From the NCBI GenBank assembly GCA_029990175.1, contig JARKIP010000005.1, positions 73,006,001 to 73,070,000 on the forward strand: a stretch of DNA of 64,000 nucleotides, written 5' to 3'. The notes under the pieces were generated by a model that had not been told where the DNA came from, did not search any database, and worked only from the letters and a program-made list of their open reading frames with translations. Both the position numbers and the translations under genes were made by a program. Source of the DNA: Petunia secreta. Its lineage: Eukaryota > Streptophyta > Magnoliopsida > Solanales > Solanaceae. Shown here in pieces: positions 37,203 through 47,544 of the stretch (position 1 is the first letter of the stretch; each line of letters opens with the position of its first letter).

Positions 37203-38561
37203 TGATGGATATAATTTATTGATATATTTTTATAGTTAAATATTAAGTATTTTAAATAAAACGTGAATAAATATATCCATCTCTCGCATATTTTCTAACA
37301 TATTTTGCAGGAAGAAGAAATTATCCAAGGTGAAGAAAAATAAGGGATGACCATTGATGATTACATTATTCATAGTGTGATTATAACACTGATAGTAATG
37401 TCCGTGAATTGTTTTATGCTGAAGAATAAAAGTGCAAGCGGAAGAAAGTTCATGAAAGGAAGCTACGTATGAATATTTGAAATTATCATCTAAACCCAAC
37501 TCACCTTGGCCATCTTGAAAATTTTCCTACCACCTTAGGATATGCCATCTTAGGTAGAACTTTGGCTTTGGAATTTATCTATAAATAGGTAGTAAACTTT
37601 GTATGGAAGATCATCAAATTTTCATCTTGCAAGAACTACTTTCTCTTGCTCTTTTTCTTTCTTTGTCTTTTATAACATTAAGCTTTTGTAGTTTTCTTTT
37701 GTAGAAGAAATACTACTTCTTCCTAGTTTTTATATTTTTAAAGTTTTTCTTACTCCATAATGGAGTAATCTCTTTTGTTGGGATAGTTGATGAAACTCGG
37801 TAATATTTATAATACGTATCTCAGTTTTAATACATGCTTAGCCTGAAGTTTTTAATCACATTTTAACACTGTGCTAGAATTATAGTTTTTACTAAATCTT
37901 TATTTTCACATCCGTCTATTTTATATCTAGGTTATTGTTATATTAATTTTTTAATTCTCACGGAGCAAAATTAATGTATAATAACTGATGAATAAAGTAG
38001 TAGAGTAAAAACTATTTTTCCAAGTCTGTAATCTTGTTTACCTCAGTTTTAATTCTCACGGAGGAATTGTTGTAGGTAAGATTATTGATTTTCCGTAAAA
38101 ATATTCTCACGAAGTTTTTACTACTTTTTAAGCACAATTCAGGCAAGAAAAATATTTCGGTTTAATCGTCACTAGTTATAATTTGATTAATATGCATAAC
38201 CTCACGGAGTGTTATTAATTGATTATTTTCTTAGTGAGCAAAATATAATTGAATTAGCAATAAGCAATTATTCTTAAGAGAAATACATGTCAAAACTGAG
38301 ATATTTATTATAAGTATTACCAAGTGAATTCAACGATTCCCAACTCCTTTTAAATTTGAAATCTTCCGGAAGTTCTTTCTTTTAGTTTAAGTAAATTTAA
38401 ATTAAAAACTCACTTTTCATCAATTTGATTCTCTCAAATAGTAATTAAAATACTACAAGTCCGTAGCATAGAATACCCAATCTCTGTGGGACGATATCTT
38501 AAACTATATTAGAATTTGACAAGAACGAGCAGACAATTCCTATGCACTTTGGACCTCGTCA
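37203..38561 (+). repeat. Gypsy 5' LTR
   Basis: Nearly identical to 56659-58017. Contains AT-rich promoter-like sequence and CTATAAATAGG near 37579-37589. Confidence 0.93.
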
Positions 38562-38567
38562 AATTTT

Positions 38568-38584
38568 TGGCGCCGTTGCCGGGG
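38568..38584 (+). promoter_or_regulatory. Gypsy primer-binding site
   Basis: TGGCGCCGTTGCCGGGG, six bases after the LTR: the form used by Athila/Tat-type elements with a tRNA-Asp-type primer. Confidence 0.85.
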
Positions 38585-38825
38585 ATTGGCGTACATCTAC
38601 TTCGGACTAAATATTTGATTACTAATTTGAGGACATATTAATATAAGTAATATTAACATAATCTACTTAATACTACTATAACAATAACTATTGATTACTA
38701 ACCTTTAACCTCTAATAATATTATATTTGCTTCTAACATTTTTATCTTTTCTAACACTTTTATTTCTTTAAGTATATCTATTATTGTTATTAATTTTCTT
38801 TACTGTCACTACTAATATATATATA

Positions 38826-39208
38826 CTAAACAAATGTTTGCTAGATGGCAGGCACTTTTAGCCCCATTTGATTTTGAAATACATTATAAAAAAGGGGAAG
38901 ATAATAGCCTTCCTGATTTTCTTACTAGAGAATATCTGGTTACTAAATGATCATATTCATCCTTTTTTATTGCAGGTTGTTTAATATGTGTAATCGACAC
39001 AATATGCTTTATTATTGTCCATATTGCCAGAACCAATTATTACCCAAGCAGATGTATACTGCATATTGGGATTTACGTGCAACTCAACATAGATTACAAA
39101 AATTGGTATATGAGGCTGAAGAATTGTTATCGCGTGCTAAATACTTTAATAAAGAAGACATAGATCATATTATCAGCATTATATGCACAGCGAAAGCAAG
39201 AATGAAAG
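38826..39208 (+). pseudogene. Inverted viral fragment 1 (RNase H end plus small ORF)
   Basis: Inverted copy of 41732-42114: the end of the RT/RNase H frame and most of the small 108-residue ORF, cut at ARMK. It starts directly after the TA tract. It joins fragment 2 across a shared AAAG (39205-39208). Confidence 0.85.
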
Positions 39209-39540
39209 CCATGGACAGATGCTCATACAGCGGTAGTTCGAAAGATTAAAGAAAGGGTGAAAAATCTCCCTTGTCTTACATTGGCTAATCCTACATGGCC
39301 AAAGATTATAGAAACCGATGCGTCAGACATTGGTTATGGAGGTATTTTAAAACAAAATGCTCCAGGAGAAAAGATTGAATATTTGATACAATTTCATTCT
39401 GGTAAATGGAATAATAGCCAGAAAAATTACTCGACTGTAGCAAAAGAAATTCTTGCTATAGTAAAATGTGTTTTAAAATTTCAAGGCGATTTATACAATC
39501 AGAAATTTGTTATAAAAACAGATTGCCAATCGGCTAAGTT
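39205..39540 (+). pseudogene. Inverted viral fragment 2 (RNase H region)
   Basis: Inverted copy of 42147-42482, containing the RNase H start motif ETDASDIGYGG. It ends at ...CTAAGTT, one base before the main viral copy starts at the primer-site boundary. Confidence 0.85.
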
Positions 39541-39541
39541 G

Positions 39542-39970
39542 CCAAATTCGGACAGATCTTTTGCAGCATGGGGGTAACAGGAAACTTTACTGGTGACCCA
39601 ACCCTGGCAAGGAGTGGCTGAACCCAAAATTAGGTTCAACAACAGCCCTAAACGCCATCCTCGGCTAAACGGGCAAACAACAGAACCTTGGTTCTGGCAT
39701 TCAACCTTCCGCCTGGGTTGTTTTTCCAACCATACCTTTAACACCACCACCTGCTGGGATTCTGATCCTAATCTGTTATTAGAATCATCATACCCCAATA
39801 GCCTAGTGTGACAGAGCTCAACACTTAATGATTTAGCCTAACATTAGGCCAAGTAACTTAACAACTTATATTTAAAAGAAAACAAAATAATTAAGTACCT
39901 TGATGTTGCGCTCAGGCAATGAGAAGACTTTTATTTACTGAAATGTTTACAATGAGAGAGTTTTTACAAT
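39542..39970 (-). repeat. Viral terminal repeat, 3' copy
   Basis: Same as 47575-48003 at a constant offset of 8033 bases, with no difference noticed by eye. It covers the predicted RNA leader from just after the start site to the primer-binding site. Confidence 0.9.
39930..39935 (-). terminator. Viral polyadenylation signal
   Basis: AATAAA on the minus strand about 60 bases downstream of the predicted RNA start, as in caulimoviruses where the signal lies in the terminally repeated leader. A second copy lies at 47963-47968. Confidence 0.6.
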
Positions 39971-40019
39971 TTAGAGAGGGGTGTGAAAGCTGATGCCCTC
40001 CTTGTTCTGATTCCTAAGC

Positions 40020-40027
40020 TATTTATA
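40020..40027 (-). promoter_or_regulatory. Viral promoter TATA box
   Basis: TATAAATA on the minus strand in the large intergenic region, in front of the leader. The transcription start is expected near 39990-40000. In this integrated copy the promoter lies at the 3' end of the main block and not in front of the genes. Confidence 0.65.
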
Positions 40028-40212
40028 GACAAAATGAATTAGCAAACTTGGCCCAATCTTTACAGGTGGCCGGTTACAAATTAAAGAAAGAAAATGGCCG
40101 ACAACTTTATTAAAGTTGTTTTATCAAAAGGAAAAGTAGCATTATTAATCTACTTTAATAAAGTGACTTTATAAAAGTTGGGTGTCTTCATCTTTAATAA
40201 TGCATTGCATCC

Positions 40213-41652
40213 TCATCCGATCTTATCTTTGCCCTTGGCCTTTTGTGCCTTGGATGATTCCTCCTCTTTATTCCCTTGTTGCGTCATTACTTGCGTTATT
40301 ATATTTGTGATATAATCATTTGCTTCTTCTTCTGTGACAGATTGGGATTCCCCTGGCAGACAATATTCACCTTCATCTTCGGTATTATTAGCAGAAGCCA
40401 TTGAAGTGTCTGACTGGATTTCATATTCTAGATTTTTTATCAAATCTTTCTTTACTTCTTCCAAATAAGAAGCTAACATCTCTTCTTTTGTTACTAGTCC
40501 TTTCTTCATCTTTAACTTGTGGAATATATGTTGGTAAGGACTTGGTGTATTAACTTGTCTTTCTTGATCCATCTGCTTATAATGTTCCAGTGATTGTTTT
40601 ATCAAATCTACTGTATCCTGGCATTGAAGGTTGCCATCGACTGTTATCTGAGTCATCTTTTTCCAAAACATTGTATAAAAGGTTCTATATAGAGCAGGAA
40701 TGTTGTGTTGGGTATAATCTACTTCAACACTCCATTTCATTATCCATGGAATCGAATATTCAATAAAGAAATTCATATAAGAACTTCCCTCTATAAGAGT
40801 ATTATTTCTTTGCAATTCCTGGACTTTCGGAGAAACATCCACCCATTCAGTATATAAACTGAGTAGTGGTTTTGGTAATATCTTTACTGTAGGACCATAA
40901 GTGATCCACCATTGTGAGAACCAATTTGGTATAGTGCTCTGTTTATAAACATTTGAGCATATTTTTATAAACCAAGAATGTTTCTTGTTTTCATTCTCAT
41001 ATAATAATGCTTTATAAAAACTGTCCATATAATCCCAGTAATTGTATTTTACCGGTGTTTTCATTTCTGGATGAGTATAACTCCTTTCAGTCAGGGTGCT
41101 TAGTCCCCACTCCTCTGCGGATATAATCCGTTTAATTATCATCTTTGAAAATTTAAAAACTTTCTTTGTATTTGCCGGGTAAAAATGCGATATTTCGCAA
41201 GACTCAGTAACATTGAGTATCATCTCATAATGACCCCTATACTTATAAGTACAAGCTGCGTATGACGCACTGTTCAAATATCTTGCCATTAATTTCCATG
41301 GCTCATCCTTCCATTGAAGGTCTCTCTCCTCAAGGAATAATATTAACTCCTTGTGATTTGTCTTAATATAAGACTGAATATTTTCATTATCATCTTCTGT
41401 TATAATAGAAGAGTATGATGGAGGCATATTATCCTCTGTTACCTTCTTTTCCTGAGAACTTTTCCATTTTAGAAATTCTTGATACTGTTGATATGACATA
41501 GTATCATTCTTTGAAGATGACCCTGTCAAATCCTCGGCTATAAGCCTTTGCTTACCCAACTGGGCTATAACTGCACCTCTACCAGTGCCTCTTCCTCTGT
41601 TACCCCTTCCTCTATTAGAGGATGGGTTTCCTCGGGCCTGCATATCCTGCAT
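40213..41652 (-). CDS. Viral 3' ORF, function unknown (479 aa)
   Basis: An intact frame. The N-terminus is RG-rich (RGRGNRGRGTGRG, about residues 13-25), which suggests nucleic-acid binding. The middle is Trp/Tyr-rich without a domain I recognise, and the C-terminus is acidic then lysine-rich. It occupies the place of the last ORF in several Solanaceae pararetroviruses, where it has been called an inclusion-body/transactivator-like or unknown protein. Its ATG lies about 15 bases after the stop of the preceding small ORF, a spacing that fits reinitiation. Function is not assigned. Confidence 0.75.
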   Translation of the reverse strand: MQDMQARGNPSSNRGRGNRGRGTGRGAVIAQLGKQRLIAEDLTGSSSKNDTMSYQQYQEFLKWKSSQEKKVTEDNMPPSYSSIITEDDNENIQSYIKTNHKELILFLEERDLQWKDEPWKLMARYLNSASYAACTYKYRGHYEMILNVTESCEISHFYPANTKKVFKFSKMIIKRIISAEEWGLSTLTERSYTHPEMKTPVKYNYWDYMDSFYKALLYENENKKHSWFIKICSNVYKQSTIPNWFSQWWITYGPTVKILPKPLLSLYTEWVDVSPKVQELQRNNTLIEGSSYMNFFIEYSIPWIMKWSVEVDYTQHNIPALYRTFYTMFWKKMTQITVDGNLQCQDTVDLIKQSLEHYKQMDQERQVNTPSPYQHIFHKLKMKKGLVTKEEMLASYLEEVKKDLIKNLEYEIQSDTSMASANNTEDEGEYCLPGESQSVTEEEANDYITNIITQVMTQQGNKEEESSKAQKAKGKDKIG

Positions 41653-41666
41653 AGATTATAAAATCA

Positions 41667-41993
41667 TCAGGCCAGATATATTGGATATAATCCCAATATT
41701 TTATGGATCCCTTTAATCTCCTTGGTAATGTCTTTCATTCTTGCTTTCGCTGTGCATATAATGCTGATAATATGATCTATGTCTTCTTTATTAAAGTATT
41801 TAGCACGCGATAACAATTCTTCAGCCTCATATACCAATTTTTGTAATCTATGTTGAGTTGCACGTAAATCCCAATATGCAGTATACATCTGCTTGGGTAA
41901 TAATTGGTTCTGGCAATATGGACAATAATAAAGCATATTGTGTCGATTACACATATTAAACAACCTGCAATAAAAAAGGATGAATATGATCAT
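41667..41993 (-). CDS. Small viral ORF with zinc-ribbon-like motif (108 aa)
   Basis: Begins at an ATGA overlap with the stop codon of the RT/RNase H frame. It shows C-x2-H (about residues 15-18) and C-x2-C (about 24-27) in CNRHNMLYYCPYC, followed by a probably helical, possibly coiled-coil segment (LQKLVYEAEELLSRAKYF). I do not recognise the family. Most of it is duplicated, inverted, at 38947-39208. The conserved overlap and the metal-binding-like pattern argue that it is real. Confidence 0.6.
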   Translation of the reverse strand: MIIFILFYCRLFNMCNRHNMLYYCPYCQNQLLPKQMYTAYWDLRATQHRLQKLVYEAEELLSRAKYFNKEDIDHIISIICTAKARMKDITKEIKGIHKILGLYPIYLA

Positions 41994-44900
41994 TTAGTAA
42001 CCAGATATTCTCTAGTAAGAAAATCAGGAAGGCTATTATCTTCCCCTTTTTTATAATGTATTTCAAAATCAAATGGGGCTAAAAGTGCCTGCCATCTAGC
42101 AAACATTTGTTTAGAAACATCATGTTTACAATCCTTATTAAACATAAACTTAGCCGATTGGCAATCTGTTTTTATAACAAATTTCTGATTGTATAAATCG
42201 CCTTGAAATTTTAAAACACATTTTACTATAGCAAGAATTTCTTTTGCTACAGTCGAGTAATTTTTCTGGCTATTATTCCATTTACCAGAATGAAATTGTA
42301 TCAAATATTCAATCTTTTCTCCTGGAGCATTTTGTTTTAAAATACCTCCATAACCAATGTCTGACGCATCGGTTTCTATAATCTTTGGCCATGTAGGATT
42401 AGCCAATGTAAGACAAGGGAGATTTTTCACCCTTTCTTTAATCTTTCGAACTACCGCTGTATGAGCATCTGTCCATGGCTTTGGAATCTTTTTTAATCTA
42501 TCATATAAGATAGATGTATCCTTAGCCAGATCTTTATAGAATGGAGCAATATAGTTTAAACTCCCCAAAAATCTCTGTAATTGAGTTTTATCGTTTATAA
42601 CATCTGGAAATTTAGAAGCAAATTCTATACTTCTATTTATAGGAATAATTTTTCCCTTTTCAATGTTATGACCAAGAAATCTCACTTTGGTTTGAAATAA
42701 AAACATTTTGGGCTTAGATATGACCAAGCCATTCTGTATAATAATCTTTTTAAACAAATCTAAATGTTTAAAATGCATTTCAATATTATTGGAAAATACT
42801 AGTATATCGTCAATATAAACGATAATAAAATTACTATATGGGATGAATATATCATTCATAATCTTCTGGAATTCAGAAGGAGCATTCTTTAATCCGAATG
42901 GCATGACATTCCACTCAAATTGTCCTATAGGGACATTAAAAGCAGTTTTGTACCTATCAGCTTCAGCTATCTGAATCTGCCAGTATCCTGATTTTAAATC
43001 AAATTTAGAAAATATAATTGCATTATGAAGTCTATCTAACAAATCCTTTTTGTTAGGAATTGGATACCTAATCCACTTCAAAACTTTATTCAATGGTTTA
43101 TAATTTATTACTAACCTTGGGACTCCTCTTTCTTGTTCAGCATGTTTATTAACATAGAATGCTGTACAAGACCATGGTGATTTCGATGATCGTATGAGAC
43201 CTTTATGCAACAAAGAATCTATTTCCTTTTTGCATAATTCCAAGTATTCTGAATTCATCTGGCAAGGTCTCGCCTTAGTAGGGATACCATCAGCTTCAGA
43301 AAAGTCTTCCTCATAAGGAAGTGTGACCACATGTTTCTTTCTATCCCAAAAAGAATTTGGATGGTCACTACAAATTTGTAATGAAAACTGATTTATTATC
43401 AAATCAATCTTTTCTTTCAATTTTGGATTTTTTAAAATCTCATCAATGTTTAGAGTTAAAATTTCTTGTTTAAGAAAATTGATATGCTGACTTTTATTAG
43501 CTAGCATATCCTTTAATTGGTTTAAAACTCTAGTTATAGGCTCGGCTATAAAATTAAATATAATTGACTTTTCATTAAAAGTCCCTGATATGCCTTTCTT
43601 ATCAATTCTAGTTATAGGAAATATCTTTTGTAAGAAAGGTGTGCCAAGTATAACCTGGTTAGACATATTTTTTATCAAAACAAAACTTTGAGGTATACAT
43701 ACCTGATTTTGGCAAATATAAGCCTTGGGTAACTTGTATTCAATCTGCATTTTCTCACCATTAGCAGATCGTAAACTATGAGTAGTTTTATGAAAATATC
43801 TTGAAGGAATTAATCCTTCTTGTACACAATTTAAATCTGCTCCACTATCAACTAGAGCTATAAATTCTTTTTTAAAATTGTAATCAATAAGAAGTGTAAT
43901 TTTTATAAAAAACTTTTGATAAGTAAAAACTTCTAAAGTAGTTAGAAACTCACTTTTTTCTTCATCACCAAAAATATTAATATCATCATCAAGATTTCCT
44001 AGATTAGAAAGGTTTGCAGGACATTCTTCTTCCATTACCTTTTCCTTACCTTTTCCTTCTATCTTCGAAATCCTTTGGTCTAGGATCCTATTTTCCTTCT
44101 TGAGATTATAAATCTCCTGCTTAAGGTTATAAACCTCTTTTTCCAAATCTTGAGACGTAGTCGGAGAACTAGTACGTCTCAGCTGTCTTTGTTCCAAGAT
44201 TCTTTTTACCTCTTTCATAGTATACGGAGTATAATCCATAGGAGTATATGAAGGAGTATATGAATTTTTCTTTATTTCTTCCTCTCCTTTGGACTCAAAA
44301 TTCCCTCTTAATTGATCCATCAATTTAGATTTAGCTTCTGGATCCTGCATCATTTTAAACAAATTTATTATACTATCATTATCCAAAGTATTAATTTCTA
44401 ATTGAGCAAACATATTATAATATTCCTCGTCATTACAAGGTTGTCCATTGCTACAAGGATCACATCCATCCTCAGAAGAGCTTGTGATGATGTCACTATC
44501 ATCATGGAACACTTTATTAAGTTCTTCCTTTGAAGGAATCTCCCCTGGATCCGATTTCTCCGGTTCTGGTTCAGAGTTTAAGAGAATTTTACATAAAGAA
44601 TCCTTCAGATCCTCATCTATCTGGAGAGATTTAATCCTCTTTTTAACCTTGCAATTTTTTTGGAAGTGGCCAAATCTTCCACATTCCCAACAATTTTTGT
44701 TTTTAGGATCCTTTGGATCCTTGGCCTTGCTATTGCCTTTTCGTTCATTAAAGGCTTTCTTCCTTCTAGCACGTTTTTCTGTGCGCTTTCTTAAATACCT
44801 CTGCCTCCATTCCTGGTCAGTATATTTCTTACCAGTTTTACCTTTGTGAGACTTATGAGATTTTGTCTTGATTTGGAGATCCTCCATTCCAAATTGTCCA

Positions 44901-45289
44901 CAAAAATCTCCTAATTGCTGTCTTTCATTAAGACGATGACGTTTAAGCTCTTGATTTAGCTTAATTTCATTACACAATGCCAATCCTTCTTGGATACATG
45001 TTCCTACCAAACTTCCATAAGTATGGCTATCATAATCAATTTGAACTCCTCCTTGTCTAAGGGCTTTTTTAACCCTTTCTGCAAAGAGGTTAGAAAGTCC
45101 ATCTATAAATTTGGATTTCCAATGAGTGCTATTACACTCTGGTAACTCCATTACCCTGCAAAGAAATGTATCTTTATAATACCTGAATGAAGTTAAAGTC
45201 TTGCACCTCATATTTTGTAAGAGAGTCCTGATAGTCTCACTATTATCAGACCATCTACCTGAAAAATGTTCAATAATATTAACCACCAA
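41990..45289 (-). CDS. Viral coat C-terminal part / protease / RT / RNase H polyprotein
   Basis: A 1099-codon open frame. In order: a coat-like helical region; zinc knuckle CWECGRFGHFQKNC (about 200-213, nucleocapsid type); acidic and coiled-coil linker; aspartic protease DSGAD (about 480); reverse transcriptase with YIDDILVFS (about 824); RNase H starting at ETDASDIGYGG. No integrase. The frame is the same as the ORF at 45335-46441, separated from it only by an in-frame TGA at 45335-45337, so the ATG at 45289 may be only the first Met after the stop. It encodes the enzymes for viral reverse transcription. It looks otherwise undamaged. Confidence 0.9.
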   Translation of the reverse strand: MVVNIIEHFSGRWSDNSETIRTLLQNMRCKTLTSFRYYKDTFLCRVMELPECNSTHWKSKFIDGLSNLFAERVKKALRQGGVQIDYDSHTYGSLVGTCIQEGLALCNEIKLNQELKRHRLNERQQLGDFCGQFGMEDLQIKTKSHKSHKGKTGKKYTDQEWRQRYLRKRTEKRARRKKAFNERKGNSKAKDPKDPKNKNCWECGRFGHFQKNCKVKKRIKSLQIDEDLKDSLCKILLNSEPEPEKSDPGEIPSKEELNKVFHDDSDIITSSSEDGCDPCSNGQPCNDEEYYNMFAQLEINTLDNDSIINLFKMMQDPEAKSKLMDQLRGNFESKGEEEIKKNSYTPSYTPMDYTPYTMKEVKRILEQRQLRRTSSPTTSQDLEKEVYNLKQEIYNLKKENRILDQRISKIEGKGKEKVMEEECPANLSNLGNLDDDINIFGDEEKSEFLTTLEVFTYQKFFIKITLLIDYNFKKEFIALVDSGADLNCVQEGLIPSRYFHKTTHSLRSANGEKMQIEYKLPKAYICQNQVCIPQSFVLIKNMSNQVILGTPFLQKIFPITRIDKKGISGTFNEKSIIFNFIAEPITRVLNQLKDMLANKSQHINFLKQEILTLNIDEILKNPKLKEKIDLIINQFSLQICSDHPNSFWDRKKHVVTLPYEEDFSEADGIPTKARPCQMNSEYLELCKKEIDSLLHKGLIRSSKSPWSCTAFYVNKHAEQERGVPRLVINYKPLNKVLKWIRYPIPNKKDLLDRLHNAIIFSKFDLKSGYWQIQIAEADRYKTAFNVPIGQFEWNVMPFGLKNAPSEFQKIMNDIFIPYSNFIIVYIDDILVFSNNIEMHFKHLDLFKKIIIQNGLVISKPKMFLFQTKVRFLGHNIEKGKIIPINRSIEFASKFPDVINDKTQLQRFLGSLNYIAPFYKDLAKDTSILYDRLKKIPKPWTDAHTAVVRKIKERVKNLPCLTLANPTWPKIIETDASDIGYGGILKQNAPGEKIEYLIQFHSGKWNNSQKNYSTVAKEILAIVKCVLKFQGDLYNQKFVIKTDCQSAKFMFNKDCKHDVSKQMFARWQALLAPFDFEIHYKKGEDNSLPDFLTREYLVTK

Positions 45290-45334
45290 AGCATAAACAG
45301 CATTTGTATTATCCCCTATTTCTGCTTCAGGAGT

Positions 45335-46441
45335 TCATGGTTCATGTTTTACTGCAGTTAAAATTTTTTCCCTCTGGTCAATAGTGAGATAATTATCCCA
45401 CCATCCTTTCAATTGACCAGTAAATCCTGCAATAATCATATTAGCAACAGCTCTGTCATCATTATTATTAGATTTACAGATAGTGCTATACATCATCATC
45501 CTGTGTATTACAACATACATCTGTCTATGAGTATGACCATCAATATTCCATTCATAGATCTGTTTCCCACTGAAACTATTTGGAGCGTATATATCATCTT
45601 GCTCTTCAAATAGGACATCCTGCGGAGTAGGTCTTGGATAGTAAAACATTCTTTGCTTTGGCTTATCAGCATATTTAGAGTTATAAGAAGACTTTGAAGA
45701 TCTCAACTTGTTAATCTGGTCACAAGTTAATTCTGGAAAATCTTCATTATATGATTCGTTATCACTTTCCCCTGCTTTAGTAAGAGGCTTTAGTGATAAC
45801 TCTCTAAACTTTTCTTGTAAAATCTTTGTTATATCAGAACTATCCGGTTTTAATTTAAAATCTTTCACATCAGGAGGAGGTTGAATAGTTGGAATAGCTA
45901 CTCTCAGTGGCTCTTCCACCTTTTCCTTTCCTGATGTACTAGCAGTATTACTGCTCATAGATAATAATTTATCTATCTTTTCTTGTAAGGATATAATCTG
46001 TTCACCCAATATATGAACATAAATATTAGTATAATTTTGCTGTTTTAACATAGTATTAATATGTTTAACAGTAATTTGCAAGGTTTGATCATCAAATAAT
46101 GTGGCAAACGCTGCAAAATCAAGTTTCTTCATTTTAAAAGGTTGCTGTGGAGGTAATACAGCGTCAACAATAGTACCATTTGCCATTTCAAATTGTCTTT
46201 CCATGACAGCAATATTATTTGCTACATACTTTCCCATAAACCATAAGACAAAAGATATAAGTTTGTTATGCCTTTCAAGATCTGCATAAAATTCTTCTTG
46301 AAATGCATTTTGCTCTGTTTTATTAAAACTTTTAAAAAACCATTTCCGAAATAACTCCCACCTGGGTTTATAAAATTCTTCAGAAATATTTTTCCTTGCG
46401 GGTGACCCCCGACTAAAATCTATACTAGGTTTTAAATCCAT
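45335..46441 (-). CDS. Viral coat-like (gag-like) N-terminal ORF (368 aa)
   Basis: Starts at a TAATG overlap with the movement-protein stop. The C-terminal part shows the gag-like block IAGFTGQLKGWWDNYL seen in caulimovirid capsid regions. A coiled-coil-like stretch (HILGEQIISLQEKIDKLL) and a Ser/Asp/Glu-rich linker come before it. It ends at a TGA, beyond which the same frame runs on into the capsid / protease / RT ORF. The TGA cuts through what reads as one capsid region, so a nonsense change is more likely than a natural boundary; readthrough is a third option. Confidence 0.8.
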   Translation of the reverse strand: MDLKPSIDFSRGSPARKNISEEFYKPRWELFRKWFFKSFNKTEQNAFQEEFYADLERHNKLISFVLWFMGKYVANNIAVMERQFEMANGTIVDAVLPPQQPFKMKKLDFAAFATLFDDQTLQITVKHINTMLKQQNYTNIYVHILGEQIISLQEKIDKLLSMSSNTASTSGKEKVEEPLRVAIPTIQPPPDVKDFKLKPDSSDITKILQEKFRELSLKPLTKAGESDNESYNEDFPELTCDQINKLRSSKSSYNSKYADKPKQRMFYYPRPTPQDVLFEEQDDIYAPNSFSGKQIYEWNIDGHTHRQMYVVIHRMMMYSTICKSNNNDDRAVANMIIAGFTGQLKGWWDNYLTIDQREKILTAVKHEP

Positions 46442-47544
46442 TAAATTTTAAAATCCATTTCTGATGAAGTTATTTCTTCATCATTAATTTGTTGTTCCTT
46501 CATAGGATCAACAGGAGTAACAATATTATCTTTATCAATCTTCAAGCTATTATATCTAGGTACTTCTTCTCTTACTTGAGAAGTAGAAGCCCTAGAAGGA
46601 GTTTCAACGATATAATCAATTGGAGAAATATAAGAATAATACAAAGAATTAGATCTAGATAAATTTTTAGAGCTAGATCTATCTGATCCCATATTTATTC
46701 TACTTAACACATCATCAGATTCAAATCTGATTTTCACATTGCCTTCTGGAGTCTGTTCAATTCCAGTTAAATCAGTATTTTTTAAATCTTTTGGAGGAGC
46801 AGCATCCTCCATGACCCACTCTTTAGGGAAATCTATTTCTTCCCACTTGATAGGCCTTCTGGTAGTAACCTTAGTTTTACCAAAATTAGTTTCTATTAAA
46901 ATAGTCTCATTTTTAAAATCCATAATCTTGCACATAGGATTTAAGGTATATAATGGTTTAAAATAAATCCTATAACAGATACATATAACCTCTGTATTCG
47001 GCATATAATCATACCCATGTAATTTAACATTTAAAACTAAAGCTTTTAAAGCATTTTCATCCGACAATGATATCTGCAGATTTGGATAAGCATTAAAGTA
47101 TACTGGACCATAAGCCAGACTTGATTGCACAATCCCTATAAGGGACTTCTTCCAATTATGGTTTCTACCATCTCTGAGAGCTGCTATAAACGTTTCATTT
47201 AATCGTCTCAAAGTTAAAGGTTTAAATGCAACTTGAATTAAACCAATATGAATAAATCTATGAGTATGCATATAAGGTGCTAGATCATGCTGAGTCAATA
47301 AATTAAAAGTAGCATGGTCATTATCAATAGTGATAGTATCTTCTGTAGTTTTAACTACTTGCTTTAAACCTAATTTTTCAAAGGTTCCTAGCTGATATAT
47401 TAACTTAGGTTGAACCTTAGGAATAGTCCACTTATTAAGTAAATCTAAGTGTTGTGGAATATCATATTCCTCTTTTCTACTGTTTTTAACAGTAGTCTTA
47501 TTTCTGATAATATTCATCAGAAAGCTAAGTGTTGAACTCATCAC
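46441..47544 (-). CDS. Viral movement protein, 30K superfamily (367 aa)
   Basis: An intact frame. The core blocks HIGLIQVAFKPLTLRRLN, ALRDGRNHNWKKSLIGIVQ, GPVYFNAYPNLQISL and ICYRIYFKPL match caulimovirus cell-to-cell movement proteins, which act at plasmodesmata. The start overlaps the stop of the leader ORF (ATGA at 47541-47544) and the stop overlaps the next start (TAATG). Ser-rich C-terminal region. No break. Confidence 0.88.
   Translation of the reverse strand: MMSSTLSFLMNIIRNKTTVKNSRKEEYDIPQHLDLLNKWTIPKVQPKLIYQLGTFEKLGLKQVVKTTEDTITIDNDHATFNLLTQHDLAPYMHTHRFIHIGLIQVAFKPLTLRRLNETFIAALRDGRNHNWKKSLIGIVQSSLAYGPVYFNAYPNLQISLSDENALKALVLNVKLHGYDYMPNTEVICICYRIYFKPLYTLNPMCKIMDFKNETILIETNFGKTKVTTRRPIKWEEIDFPKEWVMEDAAPPKDLKNTDLTGIEQTPEGNVKIRFESDDVLSRINMGSDRSSSKNLSRSNSLYYSYISPIDYIVETPSRASTSQVREEVPRYNSLKIDKDNIVTPVDPMKEQQINDEEITSSEMDFKI

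Noticed and set aside
44448..44849. 133-codon plus-strand open frame
   Set aside because: It lies antisense to the viral polyprotein and is a shadow of its codon pattern.
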